Notes: generated by a model from the letters alone, not told the origin. DNA of 64,000 nt from Trochalopteron elliotii (GCA_024734555.1 JANPWX010000252.1:359408-423407), one strand, 5' to 3'. Positions 38,080 through 49,642 are shown, numbered from the stretch's first letter. A program made the numbers and translations.

Positions 38080-38940
38080 ATCACAGAATCACACAGAATG
38101 TGTCGGTTGGAAGAGACCTTCCAGATCATTGAGTCCAACCCAAACACCTCAACTAGATCATGGCATCGAGTGCCACATCCAGTCTCTTTTTAAACACATC
38201 CAGGGATGGTGACTCCACCACCTCCCTGGGCAAACAATTCCAGTATTTAATCACTCTTCCAGTGAAAAACTTCTTCCTAATATCCAACCTATATTTCCCC
38301 GGATGCAGCTTAAGGCTGTGTCCTCTCGTTCTGTCAGCTGCTGCCTGGAGAAAGAGACCAACCCCCAGCTGTCTACAACCACCCTTCAGGAAGTTATAGA
38401 GAGTGATGAGGTCACCTCTGAGTCTCCTTTTCTCCAGGATAAACAACCCCAGCTCCTTCAGACGTTCTTCATATGACTTGTTTTCCAAGCCCTTCACCAG
38501 CTTGGTTGCCTCCTCTGGACACGTTCAAGCATCTCAATGTCCTTCCTAAACTGAGGGCCCAGAACTGGACACAGCACTCAATGTCCTTCCTGAACTGAGG
38601 GCCCAGAACTGGACACAGCACTCAATGTCCTTCCTGAACTGAGGGCCCAGAACTGGACACTGCACTCAATGTCCTTCCTGAACTGAGGGCCCAGAACTGG
38701 ACACAGCACTCAATGTCCTTCCTGAACTGAGGGCCCAGAACTGGACACAGCACTCAATGTCCTTCCTAAACTGAGGGGCCAGAGCTGGACACAGCACTCA
38801 ATGTCCTTCCTGAACTGAGGGGCCAGAACTGGACACAGCACTCGAGGTGGGGCCTCACCAGTGCTGAGCACAGGGGAAGAATGACCTCCCTGCTCCTGCT
38901 GGCCACACCATTCCTGATCCAGGCCAGGATGCCATTATGT
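38080..38940 (-). repeat. CR1 LINE, antisense, with internal tandem expansion
   Basis: Starts 'tcacagaatcac' (reverse of the CR1 tail), then 'gtcggttggaagagacctt', 'ttaaacacatccagggatgg', 'ccagtgaaaaacttcttcct' and 'ttctccaggataaacaaccc', ending 'gtggggcctcaccagtgctg' and 'aggccaggatgccattatg'. A 308-bp tandem array (38533-38840) sits where CR1 normally has one copy of the unit. Confidence 0.93.
38533..38840. repeat. Seven-copy 44-bp minisatellite inside CR1
   Basis: Seven head-to-tail units of 44 bp starting at 38533, 38577, 38621, 38665, 38709, 38753 and 38797, each beginning 'ctcaatgtccttcct' and ending 'ctggacacagca' with few substitutions. After the seventh the sequence returns to ordinary CR1 ('ctcgaggtggggcctcacc'). 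Confidence 0.95.
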
Positions 38941-39370
38941 CCTTACCCTATTGACTATCCAAGTGCTTGTCTGCAGTGGATTTAGAACAGCACAGGGGTT
39001 TAATGTCGCCTGACAGACATGTAAGAAGGACACTCACACTTTCCAGTTGTGAGATGAGAAAGAAAGAGGAAGGGTTTTTTTGGGTTTTGGGTTTAAATAG
39101 GGTTTGGACTTTGAGCAGTGATTGGGGGATGAGGTTGACACTTCTCTGACCCCACTGGTCAAGCCAGAAGTCAGTCAATTTGTCCTTCCCACAAGAAAGA
39201 AAGCATTATTTACAAAACATTATTCTTTGTTTACATTACAATGCGTAAAAAACTTCAGTACAGAAATATAAAACATCAGAAGGCTGAAAAATCAGGGTGA
39301 CACTTTAAAAGTGAAATGTTGCTTTTTTCTGTGCCAACTCTTCCTGGGACTGCAACAGATCCCTCTGCAG

Positions 39371-39613
39371 TTACAAACCATTGAATCCTCAGCGTTACCA
39401 GCAACAGCTTTGAAATGTCCTGGCTTGTCAGTCTCACTCTGAACCACACTTTCCAAGTCCAGATGTCCAAGGGCAATGAAACTGTGCAAAACCTGAAGAC
39501 AGAGGAAATGCAAGTGGTTGTGTCTCACCTGGAAGCAGGTGTGATGTATTCAGTAAAGATCAGCTATGAAACTTGTGGAAAAACCATTATCTCCCATCAA
39601 AATGTTAAAACAA
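39371..39613 (+). CDS. UMODL1: UMODL1 exon 8: fibronectin type III domain 1, with in-frame TGA
   Basis: An 81-codon exon, phase 1/1 (acceptor CTGCAG, donor GTAAAG). The frame reads 'TNH', then TGA at 39382-39384, then 'ILSVTSNSFEMSWLVSLTLN', 'HTFQVQMSKGNETV', 'SHLEAGVMYSVKISYETCGK' and 'NVKT'. This is a complete FN3 fold with strand B Trp and the 'LEAGVxYxVKxSY' E-F region, aligning well with the mammalian UMODL1 FN3. The TGA falls in the conserved 'YVVLNVTS' region. No downstream AG gives the required phase, so the stop cannot be avoided by a nearby acceptor. Confidence 0.9.
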
Positions 39614-41085
39614 GTAAAGAAACCCTTTAAAATACATATATACATATATACACACACACACACATATATATAGTATATCTCTATCTTCTCCCTCCTCCCC
39701 CTTCCATCCCCACTCACTTGCAGTTCAGCAATGTTCCTTTGGTCCTCGCTGAAGAATATTTCCCACCTTCTTCAGCACTTTCTATCTCATCTATTCCAGC
39801 ATTTATCCAACCCAGAATATCAGGCAGCAAAACTTTGGCCTTAGTTGATAAAGCAGTGCTGGAGTTGATTAGACTATTACAGATTTCAGCCTAAGTTGTA
39901 ATTCTTTATTAAAAATTTACTTCTTTGGTGCCTGGCACTGCTTTCTGCTGCCACCCATCTCCCAGCAGGCCTCGTTTTTTTTCCTGGTTGATGGCTGTGG
40001 CCAGTGGGAAATCCAGGCAACTGGTTTGTCAAGGGCTCAGCTGAGCTAACAAGAGTGCCTAGAGGAAGGGCAGATTCTGCTGAATAAAGGATTAAAGAGA
40101 ATTACAAGGACCGAGTAACAAAGCTGCAGAATACCTGCCCATTCTGTTCAATTAACTGGTGCTGGGAGCTTCCTGAGGCCCTGGTGTGTTGATCAAACAT
40201 AATTTTGCTTTTTCTCTAGTCTTAAATTATTTCCTAAGCCTCCATGCAAATAAAGAAATAAATCTCTTCCCCATTTTTCTCAAAGAGCAGGCAGTGAACT
40301 ATTTATTACTGACCACAGTGGGAATGCTGCTGTTCATGTTTATCCCTAAGAGCCTTCCCTTTGATGAGATGAGGGATGACTCCAGTTTGGGTCAGAAGGA
40401 AATTACTCCCTTTGTGGAGGGAAAGTAGGAGGTCTGGTGGTTATGAAAACAGAGGGCTGACCTTCAGAGTATGATGCTGGAGCCCTTGAGAAAGAGAAAA
40501 GTTTTCCAAGGATCAGTCCAAGGAGTAAGAGCCTCAAAGTGTTTACACAGGACAAAACAGTTAGAGATTCCTTGGCTCTTGGTTTTGGCTCCTGTGCTCT
40601 GTGCAGGATCTGTCAGAGCTCAGCACACACACAAGGAGATGCAGAGCTTTTTATTGTATTTTCAGTTTAAGAGTGTATTTACTCTCCCCACTACCAAGAT
40701 CAGGAAAGTAAATAAATAAAATTTGTGACTGGTGGGCCAGAGATGAGCCCACGGGCAATTCCACCCTGGGTGTTACATAAAGGCAGGAGTTATGTAGGGC
40801 CAGGCCCAGGTATGTGTAAACCCACACATAAAGTATGTGTACACCCAGTTCTCATGCAGTTGCAATTAGGCACCAAAATATCTCTTTAGACCTGATAGAA
40901 GTGCATCTTCTCAATGTATCAGAAGCTTGTAGGAGCCTATTGGCTTTACTTTTTTAAAAATTTAATACCAAATTCTCTCAATATTGTCCTCCTTTCTTTC
41001 ATCAGCTGAGATTTTGGTCCTGGTACATCAATTTGAACTGAATCCTTTCCTAATTTGTGAGTGGTTTTAATGTTGTGTCCTACAG
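39614..41085 (+). other. UMODL1 intron 8
   Basis: Begins GTAAAG and ends CTACAG. An AT/AC microsatellite lies just inside (39632-39674). Nothing else nameable. Confidence 0.65.
39632..39674. repeat. AT/CA compound microsatellite
   Basis: 'acatatatacatatata' followed by (CA)n and (TA)n, starting about 20 bp inside intron 8. Confidence 0.85.
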
Positions 41086-41198
41086 AGGCCAAGATATTTG
41101 ATGTTACTATGAGGATTCTCAACTACAACTTCACTGATGATTTCCATAATTCCAGCAGCTCAGCATATGAGGAATTTCCAAGACTGTTACTTGCAGAG
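41086..41198 (+). CDS. UMODL1: UMODL1 exon 9: SEA domain 1, first half
   Basis: A 113-nt exon, phase 1 to 0 (acceptor TACAG, donor GTAAAA). It encodes 'AKIFDVTMRILNYNFTDDF', 'HNSSSSAYEEFPRLLLAE', the first strand and helix of a SEA domain with the family's 'N-x-S-S-x-x-Y-x-x-F' signature. Length and phase equal those of the exon at 52954, as expected for duplicated SEA modules. SEA domains are extracellular folds, often autoproteolytic; no clear GSVVV-type cleavage motif is certain here. No lesion. Confidence 0.92.
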
Positions 41199-43723
41199 GT
41201 AAAATGGCTATATCTCTGGGTAATATATATATTTTTTTCAATGCAAAATTTATTTAATCTAATAGAAGATTTTATGCCTGGATGAAATATTAATTTAAAA
41301 TCAGCATACTATTTCCTGTGACCTTTCTTTATAATTACAACAAAATTCAACTGACTAGACAGATCAAGCCCTTGGCCTTGTTAGCAATGAAGGCAGTGAG
41401 AAATTTTCCCTACAGAAGAGTGAAGGAATTATAAATGCAGGCGTGCAACAAGAGGCTCCTTTCCTTGGATCTTTAATTTGGCAATAAACTCACAGTAAAT
41501 TAACTTGAGGCTTTTAAATGGATTATTGAAATGGCATTCCTGGCATTTATTTCAGCACAGTCTATTTAATAAATGTCTTACTCCTCTCAAAGCCCTTCCT
41601 TCTTTCAGGAAAAGTATCTGGATCAGCCCTCCTTTTCCAGCCCCATTCCTTGCCTGCACACATTGTGGCCACTGTCCACAGTCAGGTGTAATCAGCCAGA
41701 AACAAAACTTGAGTCATGAAGTCTGGTGCCAGCTCTCACTTCCCAAAAAAGGGAAAACAAGGGAGAAAAAGGGGGAGGTTTCAGATGGAGCAATCTCCTA
41801 CAGTTTTACTGCACAGAACAGGGCCCATGCAGAGGAACTGGGATCTCCATCCCAAACAAGGCTTCCCCAAAACAAAGGGTGACTCATAATCATGTGTGAA
41901 TTTAAATGCAAGAGAAAACCCCAAAACAATAAAGGAGCTATACGTTCAAGGGCAGCAGAGAGGAGGCATTTGCCCAACAGAAATTGCTAGCTGAACCTCC
42001 TCACATGGTTTTATTTCCCACAGTTGCAAATTGTTCACTTTTGTTGTGTAGGAAGGTTTTGGTGAGTGAGTCTTCTCTGAGATTAATGCAGACCTGATTG
42101 GCTTCATCAGGTAGGGGAGAAAAAGGACCATTGCCCACCTGTGTTGTTTCTGCCTCCTTGGGTGTTTGTGAGCACAGCATCCCCCTCTCGTTTCTTCTCT
42201 CCTCATTTTCTTGCCTCTCTACCCTGATGTGAGCTTAGGCCAGCTAAACAGCTTGTTTGTAGGAATCTTTTCAAGCAAACTCTGACTGAATGGGAGCAAA
42301 GCTGTGCTGATTCATGGCTCTGCTCCTGCTCAAAGGCAGCTTTGAGGTGTGTGCAGGAACAAAAGGCTCCAACAAGGAGCAGCCTTCTAGACGTGTAAGG
42401 TAAAACTGCCAGCTCCTGCACAGCTCAAATATTGACAGCAGTGTGCCAGCTTCAGTGTTCAGAGTAATGCATTTGTTCAGCTGAAGTCACTGCTCACTAG
42501 TTTGGTAATTAACCTTGATGAAATTGTGATGCTGCCTTGAAGCTGGGCTGTCTCAAACACGTTTTTTTGAAGTTATCCACTCCCATTTTTCTTGTCTCTC
42601 ATCCTGAGGTTTCTTAGTTACTGGACTCAGCTGCAGGTTGAACTTGAACTGGTGAGTTTCAAATGCTCCCTGGGAACTAAAGCCATGCCCACACTTGTAA
42701 ATAAAATGTGTATGTGACATACAGAGATAACAACAAGGCTCTGCTGCATGCACTGGACACGTGCATGACCTGCATGACCAGGACAGTTCAGCTCTGCTGC
42801 AGGAAAACAGGGGGAAATCTGCTCCCTTGAGCCAAAATTTGGAACTTGGTTTATATGACCAGTGGTCAGATGGATACAGTTTTCAAAGGTATCATAGAAT
42901 TATATAATCACAGAATGGTTTGGGTTGGGAGAGGCCTTGAAGATCATCCAGTTCCAAACCCCTGCCATGGGCAGGGATACCTTCCACCAGACAAAGTTGC
43001 TCTGAACCCTGTCCAACCTGGCCTTGGACACTTCCAGGGGTGGTGCAGCCACATTTTCGTCTGTGCCAGGGCTTCACCACCCTCACAGTAAAGAAGTGTT
43101 TCCTAATATCTAATCTAACCCTACTCTCTGTCAGTTTGAAGTCATTCCCCCTTGTCCTGTCACTCCAGGCCCTTGCAAATAGTCTTACCTCATCTTTTCA
43201 GTAAGTTCCCTTCAGGTACTGGAAGGTCACAATTAAATGTCCCCAGAGCCTTCTGCTTTCCAGGCTGAACAATCCCAATTCTCTCAGCCTTTCCTGACAG
43301 CAGAGCTGCTCTGATCTTGGTGCCTCCTCTGGACTCTCTCCAGCAGCTCCACATCCTTCCTGTGCTGGGCCCTGGGGCTGGGGCAGCTCTGCAGGTGGGG
43401 TTTTGTATGAAGGGGCAGAGGGGCAGAATTCCTCCCTCCACTGCTGCCCACACTGATATTGGTGAAGCCCAGCACACAGAGGGCTTCTGGGTCCCAGTGC
43501 ACATGGCCAGGGCGTGTCCAGCCTCTCAACCACCAGCACCCCCAAGTCCTTCTTGGATTGCACCAAGGCTTTACTTTGTGCCACAATAATCTCTGAAAAA
43601 TAAGATCTCCTAAACACTTTGGAACTTTTCTTTTTACAGCATCTTCTATGTTGTGCTTATATAAATATGTAAAGAGGTACCTGTTGGCTCCCTAATTGTC
43701 AATGCTTCTCTCCCTTTGCTCAG
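41199..43723 (+). other. UMODL1 intron 9
   Basis: About 2.5 kb ending CTCAG, including an antisense CR1 copy (42892-43590). No additional exon recognised. Confidence 0.7.
42892..43590 (-). repeat. CR1 LINE, antisense, about 700 bp
   Basis: Begins 'tcatagaattatataatcac' (reverse of the tail), then 'gaatggtttgggttgggaga', 'cccctgccatgggcagggat', 'ggccttggacacttccaggg', 'ctctctccagcagctccaca' and 'cctctcaaccaccagcaccc'. It extends well into the CR1 ORF2 3' region. Overlapping frames on both strands here are repeat-derived. Confidence 0.93.
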
Positions 43724-43943
43724 CTTGAAAATTCATTTCCACCCAACATTTCTGCCTTGTACAAATCTGGGAAGCTGAAAGTGCAGATTGAATCCCTGGC
43801 AGCAGGAAGCATCATTGTGAGGCTCAGAATCACCGTGCAGGATCCTGACGTTCCACTGGATGCCTCCACATTTGTCCCAGTGCTTTCCTACCTGCACAAT
43901 GGCTCTGTGCTTGGGGTGGATCAGCAAAACACTGCAGTCAAAG
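43724..43943 (+). CDS. UMODL1: UMODL1 exon 10: SEA domain 1, second half
   Basis: A 220-nt exon, phase 0 to 1 (acceptor CTCAG, donor GTAATT). It encodes 'LENSFPPNISALYKSGKLKV', 'QIESLAAGSIIVRLRITVQD' and then 'FVPVLSYLHNGSVLGVD'. The 'LxAGSIIVRLRITVQD' strand pair matches the mammalian SEA domain, as recalled. The frame is intact and the exon is well conserved. Confidence 0.93.
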
Positions 43944-45176
43944 GTAATTTTTGTCATTATTTTTTTGAAGAGGAAAGCAGTGTTTGTGTTTTGATCATGT
44001 ATTGGTGATATTATATCACCAATATTCTTCACAAACTAGAGAAACAAAGGATGTGGTTTGTTGAAGAGAAAACCATGATGTGAGAATTCTTCCAGGGGTT
44101 TTATCCATAAGCCCAGAAGGGTCAGACAAAGGAGCACTGGCTGTCCCCAGGTACCTGCAGGCACTGCTTCTCCTCCCTGTGTTTAACCCAAGTGGAGCCC
44201 TTGGTTTCCCTATTCATTTTCCTCCCTCTCCTCTCTGTCCCCAGATGGAAGTTTGTCACATCTTTCTGCAGCTGAATGGCAGACAGGATTACTGTGGAAT
44301 ATCTGTAGCCTTTAGATACACACACCATCTAGACAGTTTTGTGCTCCAGGATTGGGGGACTGTATTTGGGCCAAGGTTTAAGAAATCTAACATCTTCACT
44401 CTAGAAACCCAGCCAGAGGAATTCCCAAATGTCCTTATTGTGGATAGGACTGAAGAAACATGCATGGAATTTTGTTAAACCAGACCTCTGTTTGATCTTC
44501 AGTAATCACCACTTTTATCTTCAAAGGACTGAATTCTGTCCTCAGGTTTCCCAGCTGGCAGAGACAGCAGAGTTCAGAAAGTTGCCAAAGTCAACAGAAT
44601 GGGTTATTCTTCTCTCTTGGTGTATGGAGCCTTTCTGAGCAGGAAAAACTCCCTTTGGAGTTGCAGAGCATATGGAGGTTAAGGAGAACAGGGCAGGAAA
44701 AAAACAGGATTGCACTCAGAGCCTGCAAATATCACAGTGGCAGCTGAGACTGAATTGCAAGATGCTGATGTGTGCCAAAATACTTTGTAAATGTTATTGA
44801 TCCTAGGACCAAAAGGCTGAGGAAGAACGTGATAGCTCTGGACTGTCACTTTAGCTGCAGAAAATCAGGTGGCTTCCAGTAGCACCACACTTATCCAGGG
44901 GCACAGCCAGCACCTCCACTTCTCCTTAGGGGCTGAGAAAAAGAGTTTATTTCTTAGCTCTACCCAAAGCAGAGTTTCTTCAACATGACTTTCCTAAGTG
45001 GAAAACAAGGAGTGAAACACACAAAGGAAGGATTTGTATAATGGAGTGTTTTGCCTCCTGACCCCAAAGAGCCCCAGGACGTGACCTTTGGCAAGAAGCC
45101 CACCCAGATCCTGTCCCCTGGATCCTCCCTGCAGCCTGGCCACCACCAGGGTTTGTGCTTGGTTTGGTGACAGCCC

Positions 45177-45569
45177 NNNNNNNNNNNNNNNNNNNNNNNN
45201 NNNNNNNNNNNNNNNNNNNNNNNNNNNNNNNNNNNNNNNNNNNNNNNNNNNNNNNNNNNNNNNNNNNNNNNNNNNNNNNNNNNNNNNNNNNNNNNNNNNN
45301 NNNNNNNNNNNNNNNNNNNNNNNNNNNNNNNNNNNNNNNNNNNNNNNNNNNNNNNNNNNNNNNNNNNNNNNNNNNNNNNNNNNNNNNNNNNNNNNNNNNN
45401 NNNNNNNNNNNNNNNNNNNNNNNNNNNNNNNNNNNNNNNNNNNNNNNNNNNNNNNNNNNNNNNNNNNNNNNNNNNNNNNNNNNNNNNNNNNNNNNNNNNN
45501 NNNNNNNNNNNNNNNNNNNNNNNNNNNNNNNNNNNNNNNNNNNNNNNNNNNNNNNNNNNNNNNNNNNNN
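45177..45569. other. Assembly gap (393 N)
   Basis: Unresolved bases. The left flank is GC-rich ('agccccaggacgtgacc...'). Frames running through the gap are artefacts. By exon order and phase no UMODL1 exon is missing here, since exons 10 and 11 join correctly. Confidence 0.99.
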
Positions 45570-46411
45570 GTCAGGCCCAAGATCCTTCTAGCACAATGTC
45601 ACTGCCTCAGTACCAGCCAGGAGCCACCTCCTGGAGAAGGCATCACCTCCCACTAATAATCCCTTAGCCAACAACTCCTTCCAGCTCCAGGACTCCCTGA
45701 ATCCAGAAGGATTTCTTAGGGTTTGTTTATCCCCCATGAATCTCCTCTATCAAATCAGATAAATCTTTAGCAACATCGTTTGGCAAAGGAATTTCACAGA
45801 TTTTTACCCTTTGCATGTACCCCTTACAGGTGTATCATAGGTAATCAGAGTGAACACAAAGGTGGCTTGTTAATAATTTTGGGGCTAGGACTGTTGGTTG
45901 AGGTGTGTGTAGGAAGTGCCAAATGTGAAGGGCCAGAGAGGTGCCAAGAGTTCAGAAAGAGAGCTCAGAGCAGACCTTGGCTGAGATGTGATGGTTTAGA
46001 GAGGAAAAAAGTGCAGTGTGTGTGTATGTGGATGTGCATAAGTGATGCACCACTCAGCGCCTGTGTTTTGACCCGATGCGTGATTGAATGTGGCCATCAG
46101 AGGTGAAGGAATTTGCTTAAAAAGCCGTGCTAAGTGAGGAGAAAGGAAACCCTCAGAGACAAAGGAGGCAGTGAATGTAAGTGATTTGGCAATTAGCATC
46201 TCTCAGATGGTGTTGGAAGCCACCGAGGGTCACAATTATTTCACGGCACGGTTAGGAATTAACGAGATTTCATCTCTGGTGTTCAGCCAGTCCTGCACAC
46301 TTCTGCATTCCCTCTAAGTGGCTTAGGCTGGAGCATAATAGGCAATTGCTGGCCACAGGCACATGAAACTATCTAATGGAGACTATCATGGACACAGCAA
46401 TTACCCAATGA

Positions 46412-46412
<1 letters not shown>

Positions 46413-46458
<46 letters not shown>
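46413..46458. repeat. 46-nt poly-A run
   Basis: Uninterrupted A tract in intron 10. No retroposon body is recognised immediately upstream, so I leave it as a homopolymer. Confidence 0.9.
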
Positions 46459-46460
<2 letters not shown>

Positions 46461-47568
46461 AGTGAAAAGAATTGAAATATTAGCTAGAAGGAAGGACAAG
46501 GAAGCAGAAAGATGAGTGCATGTATGTGCATGCACACAGAATGGGACATCCCTTTGTTTCACAGGAATAATCACCATCATTAACCTGCAGGTTTGCAGAA
46601 CAAGCATTTATGTTAATTTGTTATTCAAAACAATTTTCTAGCCTCTGCTCAGAATTCTTTGTCCCAAGACACAGTTTTAAGCCTCATTTGCTGCTCTCCC
46701 CCTCTCAGGGCCCTGAGGCAGTGAAGGTGAGTGCACAAGGCAGTCACACAGGGAAGGCTCACCTGGGATTCACTGGAATTATTCCTGTCCAAAGGACTAA
46801 CTCAGCCCTTGCAGATTTGCTGGAACAGGGTGTGAATGGCAACACACAGCTCCAGATATAAATCCCTCAAAAGAGAAGAGACTCAGCAATAAAATAGGTC
46901 TATAACTGCATGAAAAGGCATCTCTAACTGATTCAGAGCAGCTGAAATCAGACATAAGGCACACCCTTAGTGCATCTTCATGCATTGATGAATCAGGATG
47001 TCTTTTCTGACACTACCAGAAAGAGGGTCACAGTTTTAGAGCATTACTTTTGAGAAGAAAAATTGTATAAAAAGAGATGTTGCCCTTAGCACTTCCTCTG
47101 TTAAGAACAGAACAGTGCTTCCCGTGGGAGCTACTAGCATTTGCTTTTTATTTGAGACAGAAGATTATTTGGATTAAGTCTCTGTTTAATGTTGTATCTA
47201 CTGGTAGCTAGTGGTAACAGACCTATTAATTACCAGATATATCTGGAGGTGCTGTACACAGAACTTGGTATAGTGAGTGATTTTGATATAATTGCAGTAC
47301 AAAGCTACAGCATTTTTTCACTTTAAATGTGTTTACCTCTAAAAACAATTATTTTAAAAGTCTTTACTTGGAGAGAATACTTTTCAGAGTACAAGAACAA
47401 GAGAATAACAAAACAGGTAGTGTTCTGCATCACTCAGAGCTTGGCTGACAGGTAAATGATGAAAAGACCACAGAAGTAAATTAAGAAAGGACTACTTAAT
47501 GATTATTTCTAGCTTAATGCAGCCAGCAGGGAGGTTCTCTGACCCTTGTTCTTGTTTTGGTCCCACAG

Positions 47569-47706
47569 ACTGGGATGAATGTGCTTCCCAAGCTGAGAAT
47601 GACTGCTCTGTGTTTGCAGAGTGTATCAATCTGATGGGCTCCTACATGTGCAGATGCAAGACAACCATGGATACCAATCCATCCCGACCTGGAAGAAACT
47701 GTGAGG
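47569..47706 (+). CDS. UMODL1: UMODL1 exon 11: calcium-binding EGF-like domain 2
   Basis: A 46-codon exon, phase 1/1 (acceptor CCACAG, donor GTGAGA). It encodes 'DWDECASQAENDC', 'SVFAECINLMGSYMCRCK', 'PSRPGRNCEG'. All six EGF cysteines, the D-x-D-E-C calcium-binding start and the 'N-L-x-G-S-Y-x-C-x-C' core are intact, and it aligns directly with the mammalian second EGF. Confidence 0.94.
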
Positions 47707-48319
47707 GTGAGAAAAAGGCCTGGCATCTAGGTTTGTTGGGGTTTTTTTTGCCATGAAACATTGGAATAAGCTGTGGGGTTTTACATCTGCTTTTTTAGCA
47801 TATAAAATTCATATAATTGTACCTTTGCAGTCTGTGGCTGGAGGGGTATACAGGACCTGTCTCTAACTACGCACATATATTTATATATACATACATATAT
47901 GTATGTATGTATATAAATATATATATAAAACTATATATAAAATAATAAATTATATATATATATATACACATTCAGGTGAAATCTCTCTGAGATCCTTCTT
48001 GATAAACCTGATAACTGCAAGGAGGACTTTTCACTCTCTTGCTATGTCTGTGGCTAATTTCCTCTCACTGAGTTGATCCACAGCCTTGCCAGCCAGAACA
48101 GGAGGCCCAGGGATCAAATCTGCTTCTCTGTGTCAGCACAAACCAGATTCAACCCCATAAAACCCATGTGTTCTACAGTGTGTCCATGAACATCCAAGAG
48201 CTGTTTTTGTAGTGCTGCCATGGGTGGTTGAGTGACCTTAGTGCTGTTTTTGGGCCAGGCCCTGGTTCCTCCTCATCCAGCTTCAGGCCTCATTTCAGGG
48301 TGTGTTTACTGTGTTGCAG
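47707..48319 (+). other. UMODL1 intron 11
   Basis: About 0.6 kb, GTGAGA to TTGCAG, with an AT-rich microsatellite at 47873-47970. Confidence 0.7.
47873..47970. repeat. AT-rich microsatellite
   Basis: Long TATA/TGTA/CATA tract with internal dyad symmetry in intron 11. Confidence 0.85.
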
Positions 48320-48744
48320 GTGAGATTGTGGATCTTCTTGCTGAAGCCATGTCTCCTGAAGGAAGAACCAGCATGGACTTTGCTCTTGAAGAAGGAAGCC
48401 CTGCTCCCACCGCCACCACTGAGGCAGCTGCAGGCTCTGGCTCAAGCGCCGTCACACTCCTCCCTGCTGCATCAGCCCTGGGTGACAAAAAAGCATCCCA
48501 CAGTTCCACCAGTGCTCCTTCAACCCCTTGGGATAAAAGTCTAGCCCCACAGACAGGTTTCAGCAGGGAGAGCAGCCCCATGGCCGTGGGGGTCACCCCC
48601 AGCAGGGCACAGGCTGTGGGCACAGAAGCCACAAGTCCATCAGAGCAAAGCTCCGTGGCTCTCGGGTTTGGTTTCTCACCCGATATTCTGGCTGTTAAGA
48701 GTCCTTGGCCCTCTGAAAGCCCTGAGCCACGTCACATGGAAAAG
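48320..48744 (+). CDS. UMODL1: UMODL1 mucin-like linker, 5' part (open frame runs into TAG at 48745)
   Basis: The acceptor TTGCAG|GT continues phase 1 after exon 11. The frame encodes 'GEIVDLLAEAMSPEGR', then a Ser/Thr/Ala/Pro-rich low-complexity stretch ('TATTEAAAGSGSSAV', 'SHSSTSAPSTPW', 'SPSEQSSVALGF'), like the O-glycosylatable linker in mammalian UMODL1. There is no convincing donor before the TAG at 48745-48747. The part from about 48690 on may already be LTR sequence. The true coding end here is therefore uncertain and may have been removed or buried by the inserted LTR. Confidence 0.6.
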
Positions 48745-49165
48745 TAGAGTCTTCAAGGCCTTGTTTTCAGGTTTCTGGTGTTGTTTATTATTTGATATCT
48801 CAAAATTCTCTCTGCACCCAGCCGAGGTCCGGACAGTGGCTGGGACATGAAGCCTCTGCCCACCCATGGGGACTTGCTTTGCTCTTCTACAGATAACCAC
48901 GTGTCCATTATTTACTAATTTGGGCCAATGCCTAGTGCCTATACTAGAAAGGTCACTTCTACCTTAACCCAATCCCCTCAAACTACTTTGTGTCATCACT
49001 ACCTCAGAAGATGGAGGACAAGGAAGAAGGAGAAGAACCCAGGGCAACACCCTAAATCCTCCATCTTGTGCCCCATTTACCTCTATACTAAGAATCCCAA
49101 AACTACAAAATTTTTCACCCCGTGCTGTGCTAAGCTACTATTTTCACACCCTCAGGGTTTGTAAT
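48690..49165 (-). mobile_element. Divergent LTR in the UMODL1 linker region (approximate ends)
   Basis: Read on the plus strand it shares the antisense blocks of the 17246-17673 LTR: 'tgtttattattt' (48783 on), 'cctccatctt' (about 49058) and 'ctatactaagaatcccaaaa' (about 49083). It is clearly more diverged than the other two copies and I could not find a target duplication, so the ends are uncertain by tens of bases. It separates two Ser/Thr/Pro-rich open stretches that share the same frame. Confidence 0.55.
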
Positions 49166-49642
49166 TCTTCTCTCAGTGTCGGAAGCTTTTCCCATGGACT
49201 AAAATCAAACTCGGTGTCTTTCTGGGCTCTGTGCCAAGGTCTCCAACCCCCCTGGAGCGGCTTCACACCCCCCTGTCCAGGGCTCAAATTCTCTTCCTCA
49301 TGTCCCAGGTCACCCAAGGGATGCCCTGGACTCTGACACGTGGCCAAGGCTGCTCTCCCAAAATCACCCCTGGGCACAGCCAGGCAAGAGCACCCAGCTC
49401 AGTATGGCTGTTTCCAAATCAAACAGCCACCAGCACTCACACAGCTGCTGCTGTGCCCCAAGCCAGCTCTCGAGGTGGCCCTGACACAGCTCTGGTGGCC
49501 ACAGGGGACGCTGACATTGCCACGAGTCTGGGAGCAGATGGAGAGGTGGGAAGGGAGAACAGCTCTTGGTCTGAGGGACACCCTGGAGCTTTGGGGTCAC
49601 CAGCTTTGCCAGGCACCTCTCCAGCCCCCAGCCCGGCCCACA
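49165..49642 (+). CDS. UMODL1: UMODL1 mucin-like linker, 3' part
   Basis: The open frame after the LTR is in register with the 5' linker part. From about 49309 it encodes a Thr/Ser/Ala/Pro-rich segment ('NQTATSTHTAAAVPQASS', 'GRENSSWSEGHPGALGSP', 'GTSPAPSPAHS') and ends in phase 1 at a consensus GTGAGT donor (49643), the phase this gene uses at linker boundaries. Possible internal acceptors are CTCTCAG (start 49177) and GTCCCAG (start 49309), both phase 0. The start is therefore unresolved. It may be one ancestral exon split by the LTR. Identity rests on position, composition, frame and donor. Confidence 0.5.

Larger units (their letters stand above)
36932..39370 (+). other. UMODL1 intron 7
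   Basis: Largely made of two CR1 copies in opposite orientation (about 37795-37973 plus; 38080-38940 minus), the second containing a 44-bp tandem array. No further exon recognised. Confidence 0.7.
43944..47568 (+). other. UMODL1 intron 10 (contains assembly gap)
   Basis: About 3.6 kb, GTAATT to CCACAG, with a 393-bp run of N (45177-45569) and a 46-nt A run. No exon recognised in the readable part. Confidence 0.65.

Noticed and set aside
44960..45667. Long frames across 45.0-45.7 kb
   Set aside because: They run through the N gap and have no meaning.
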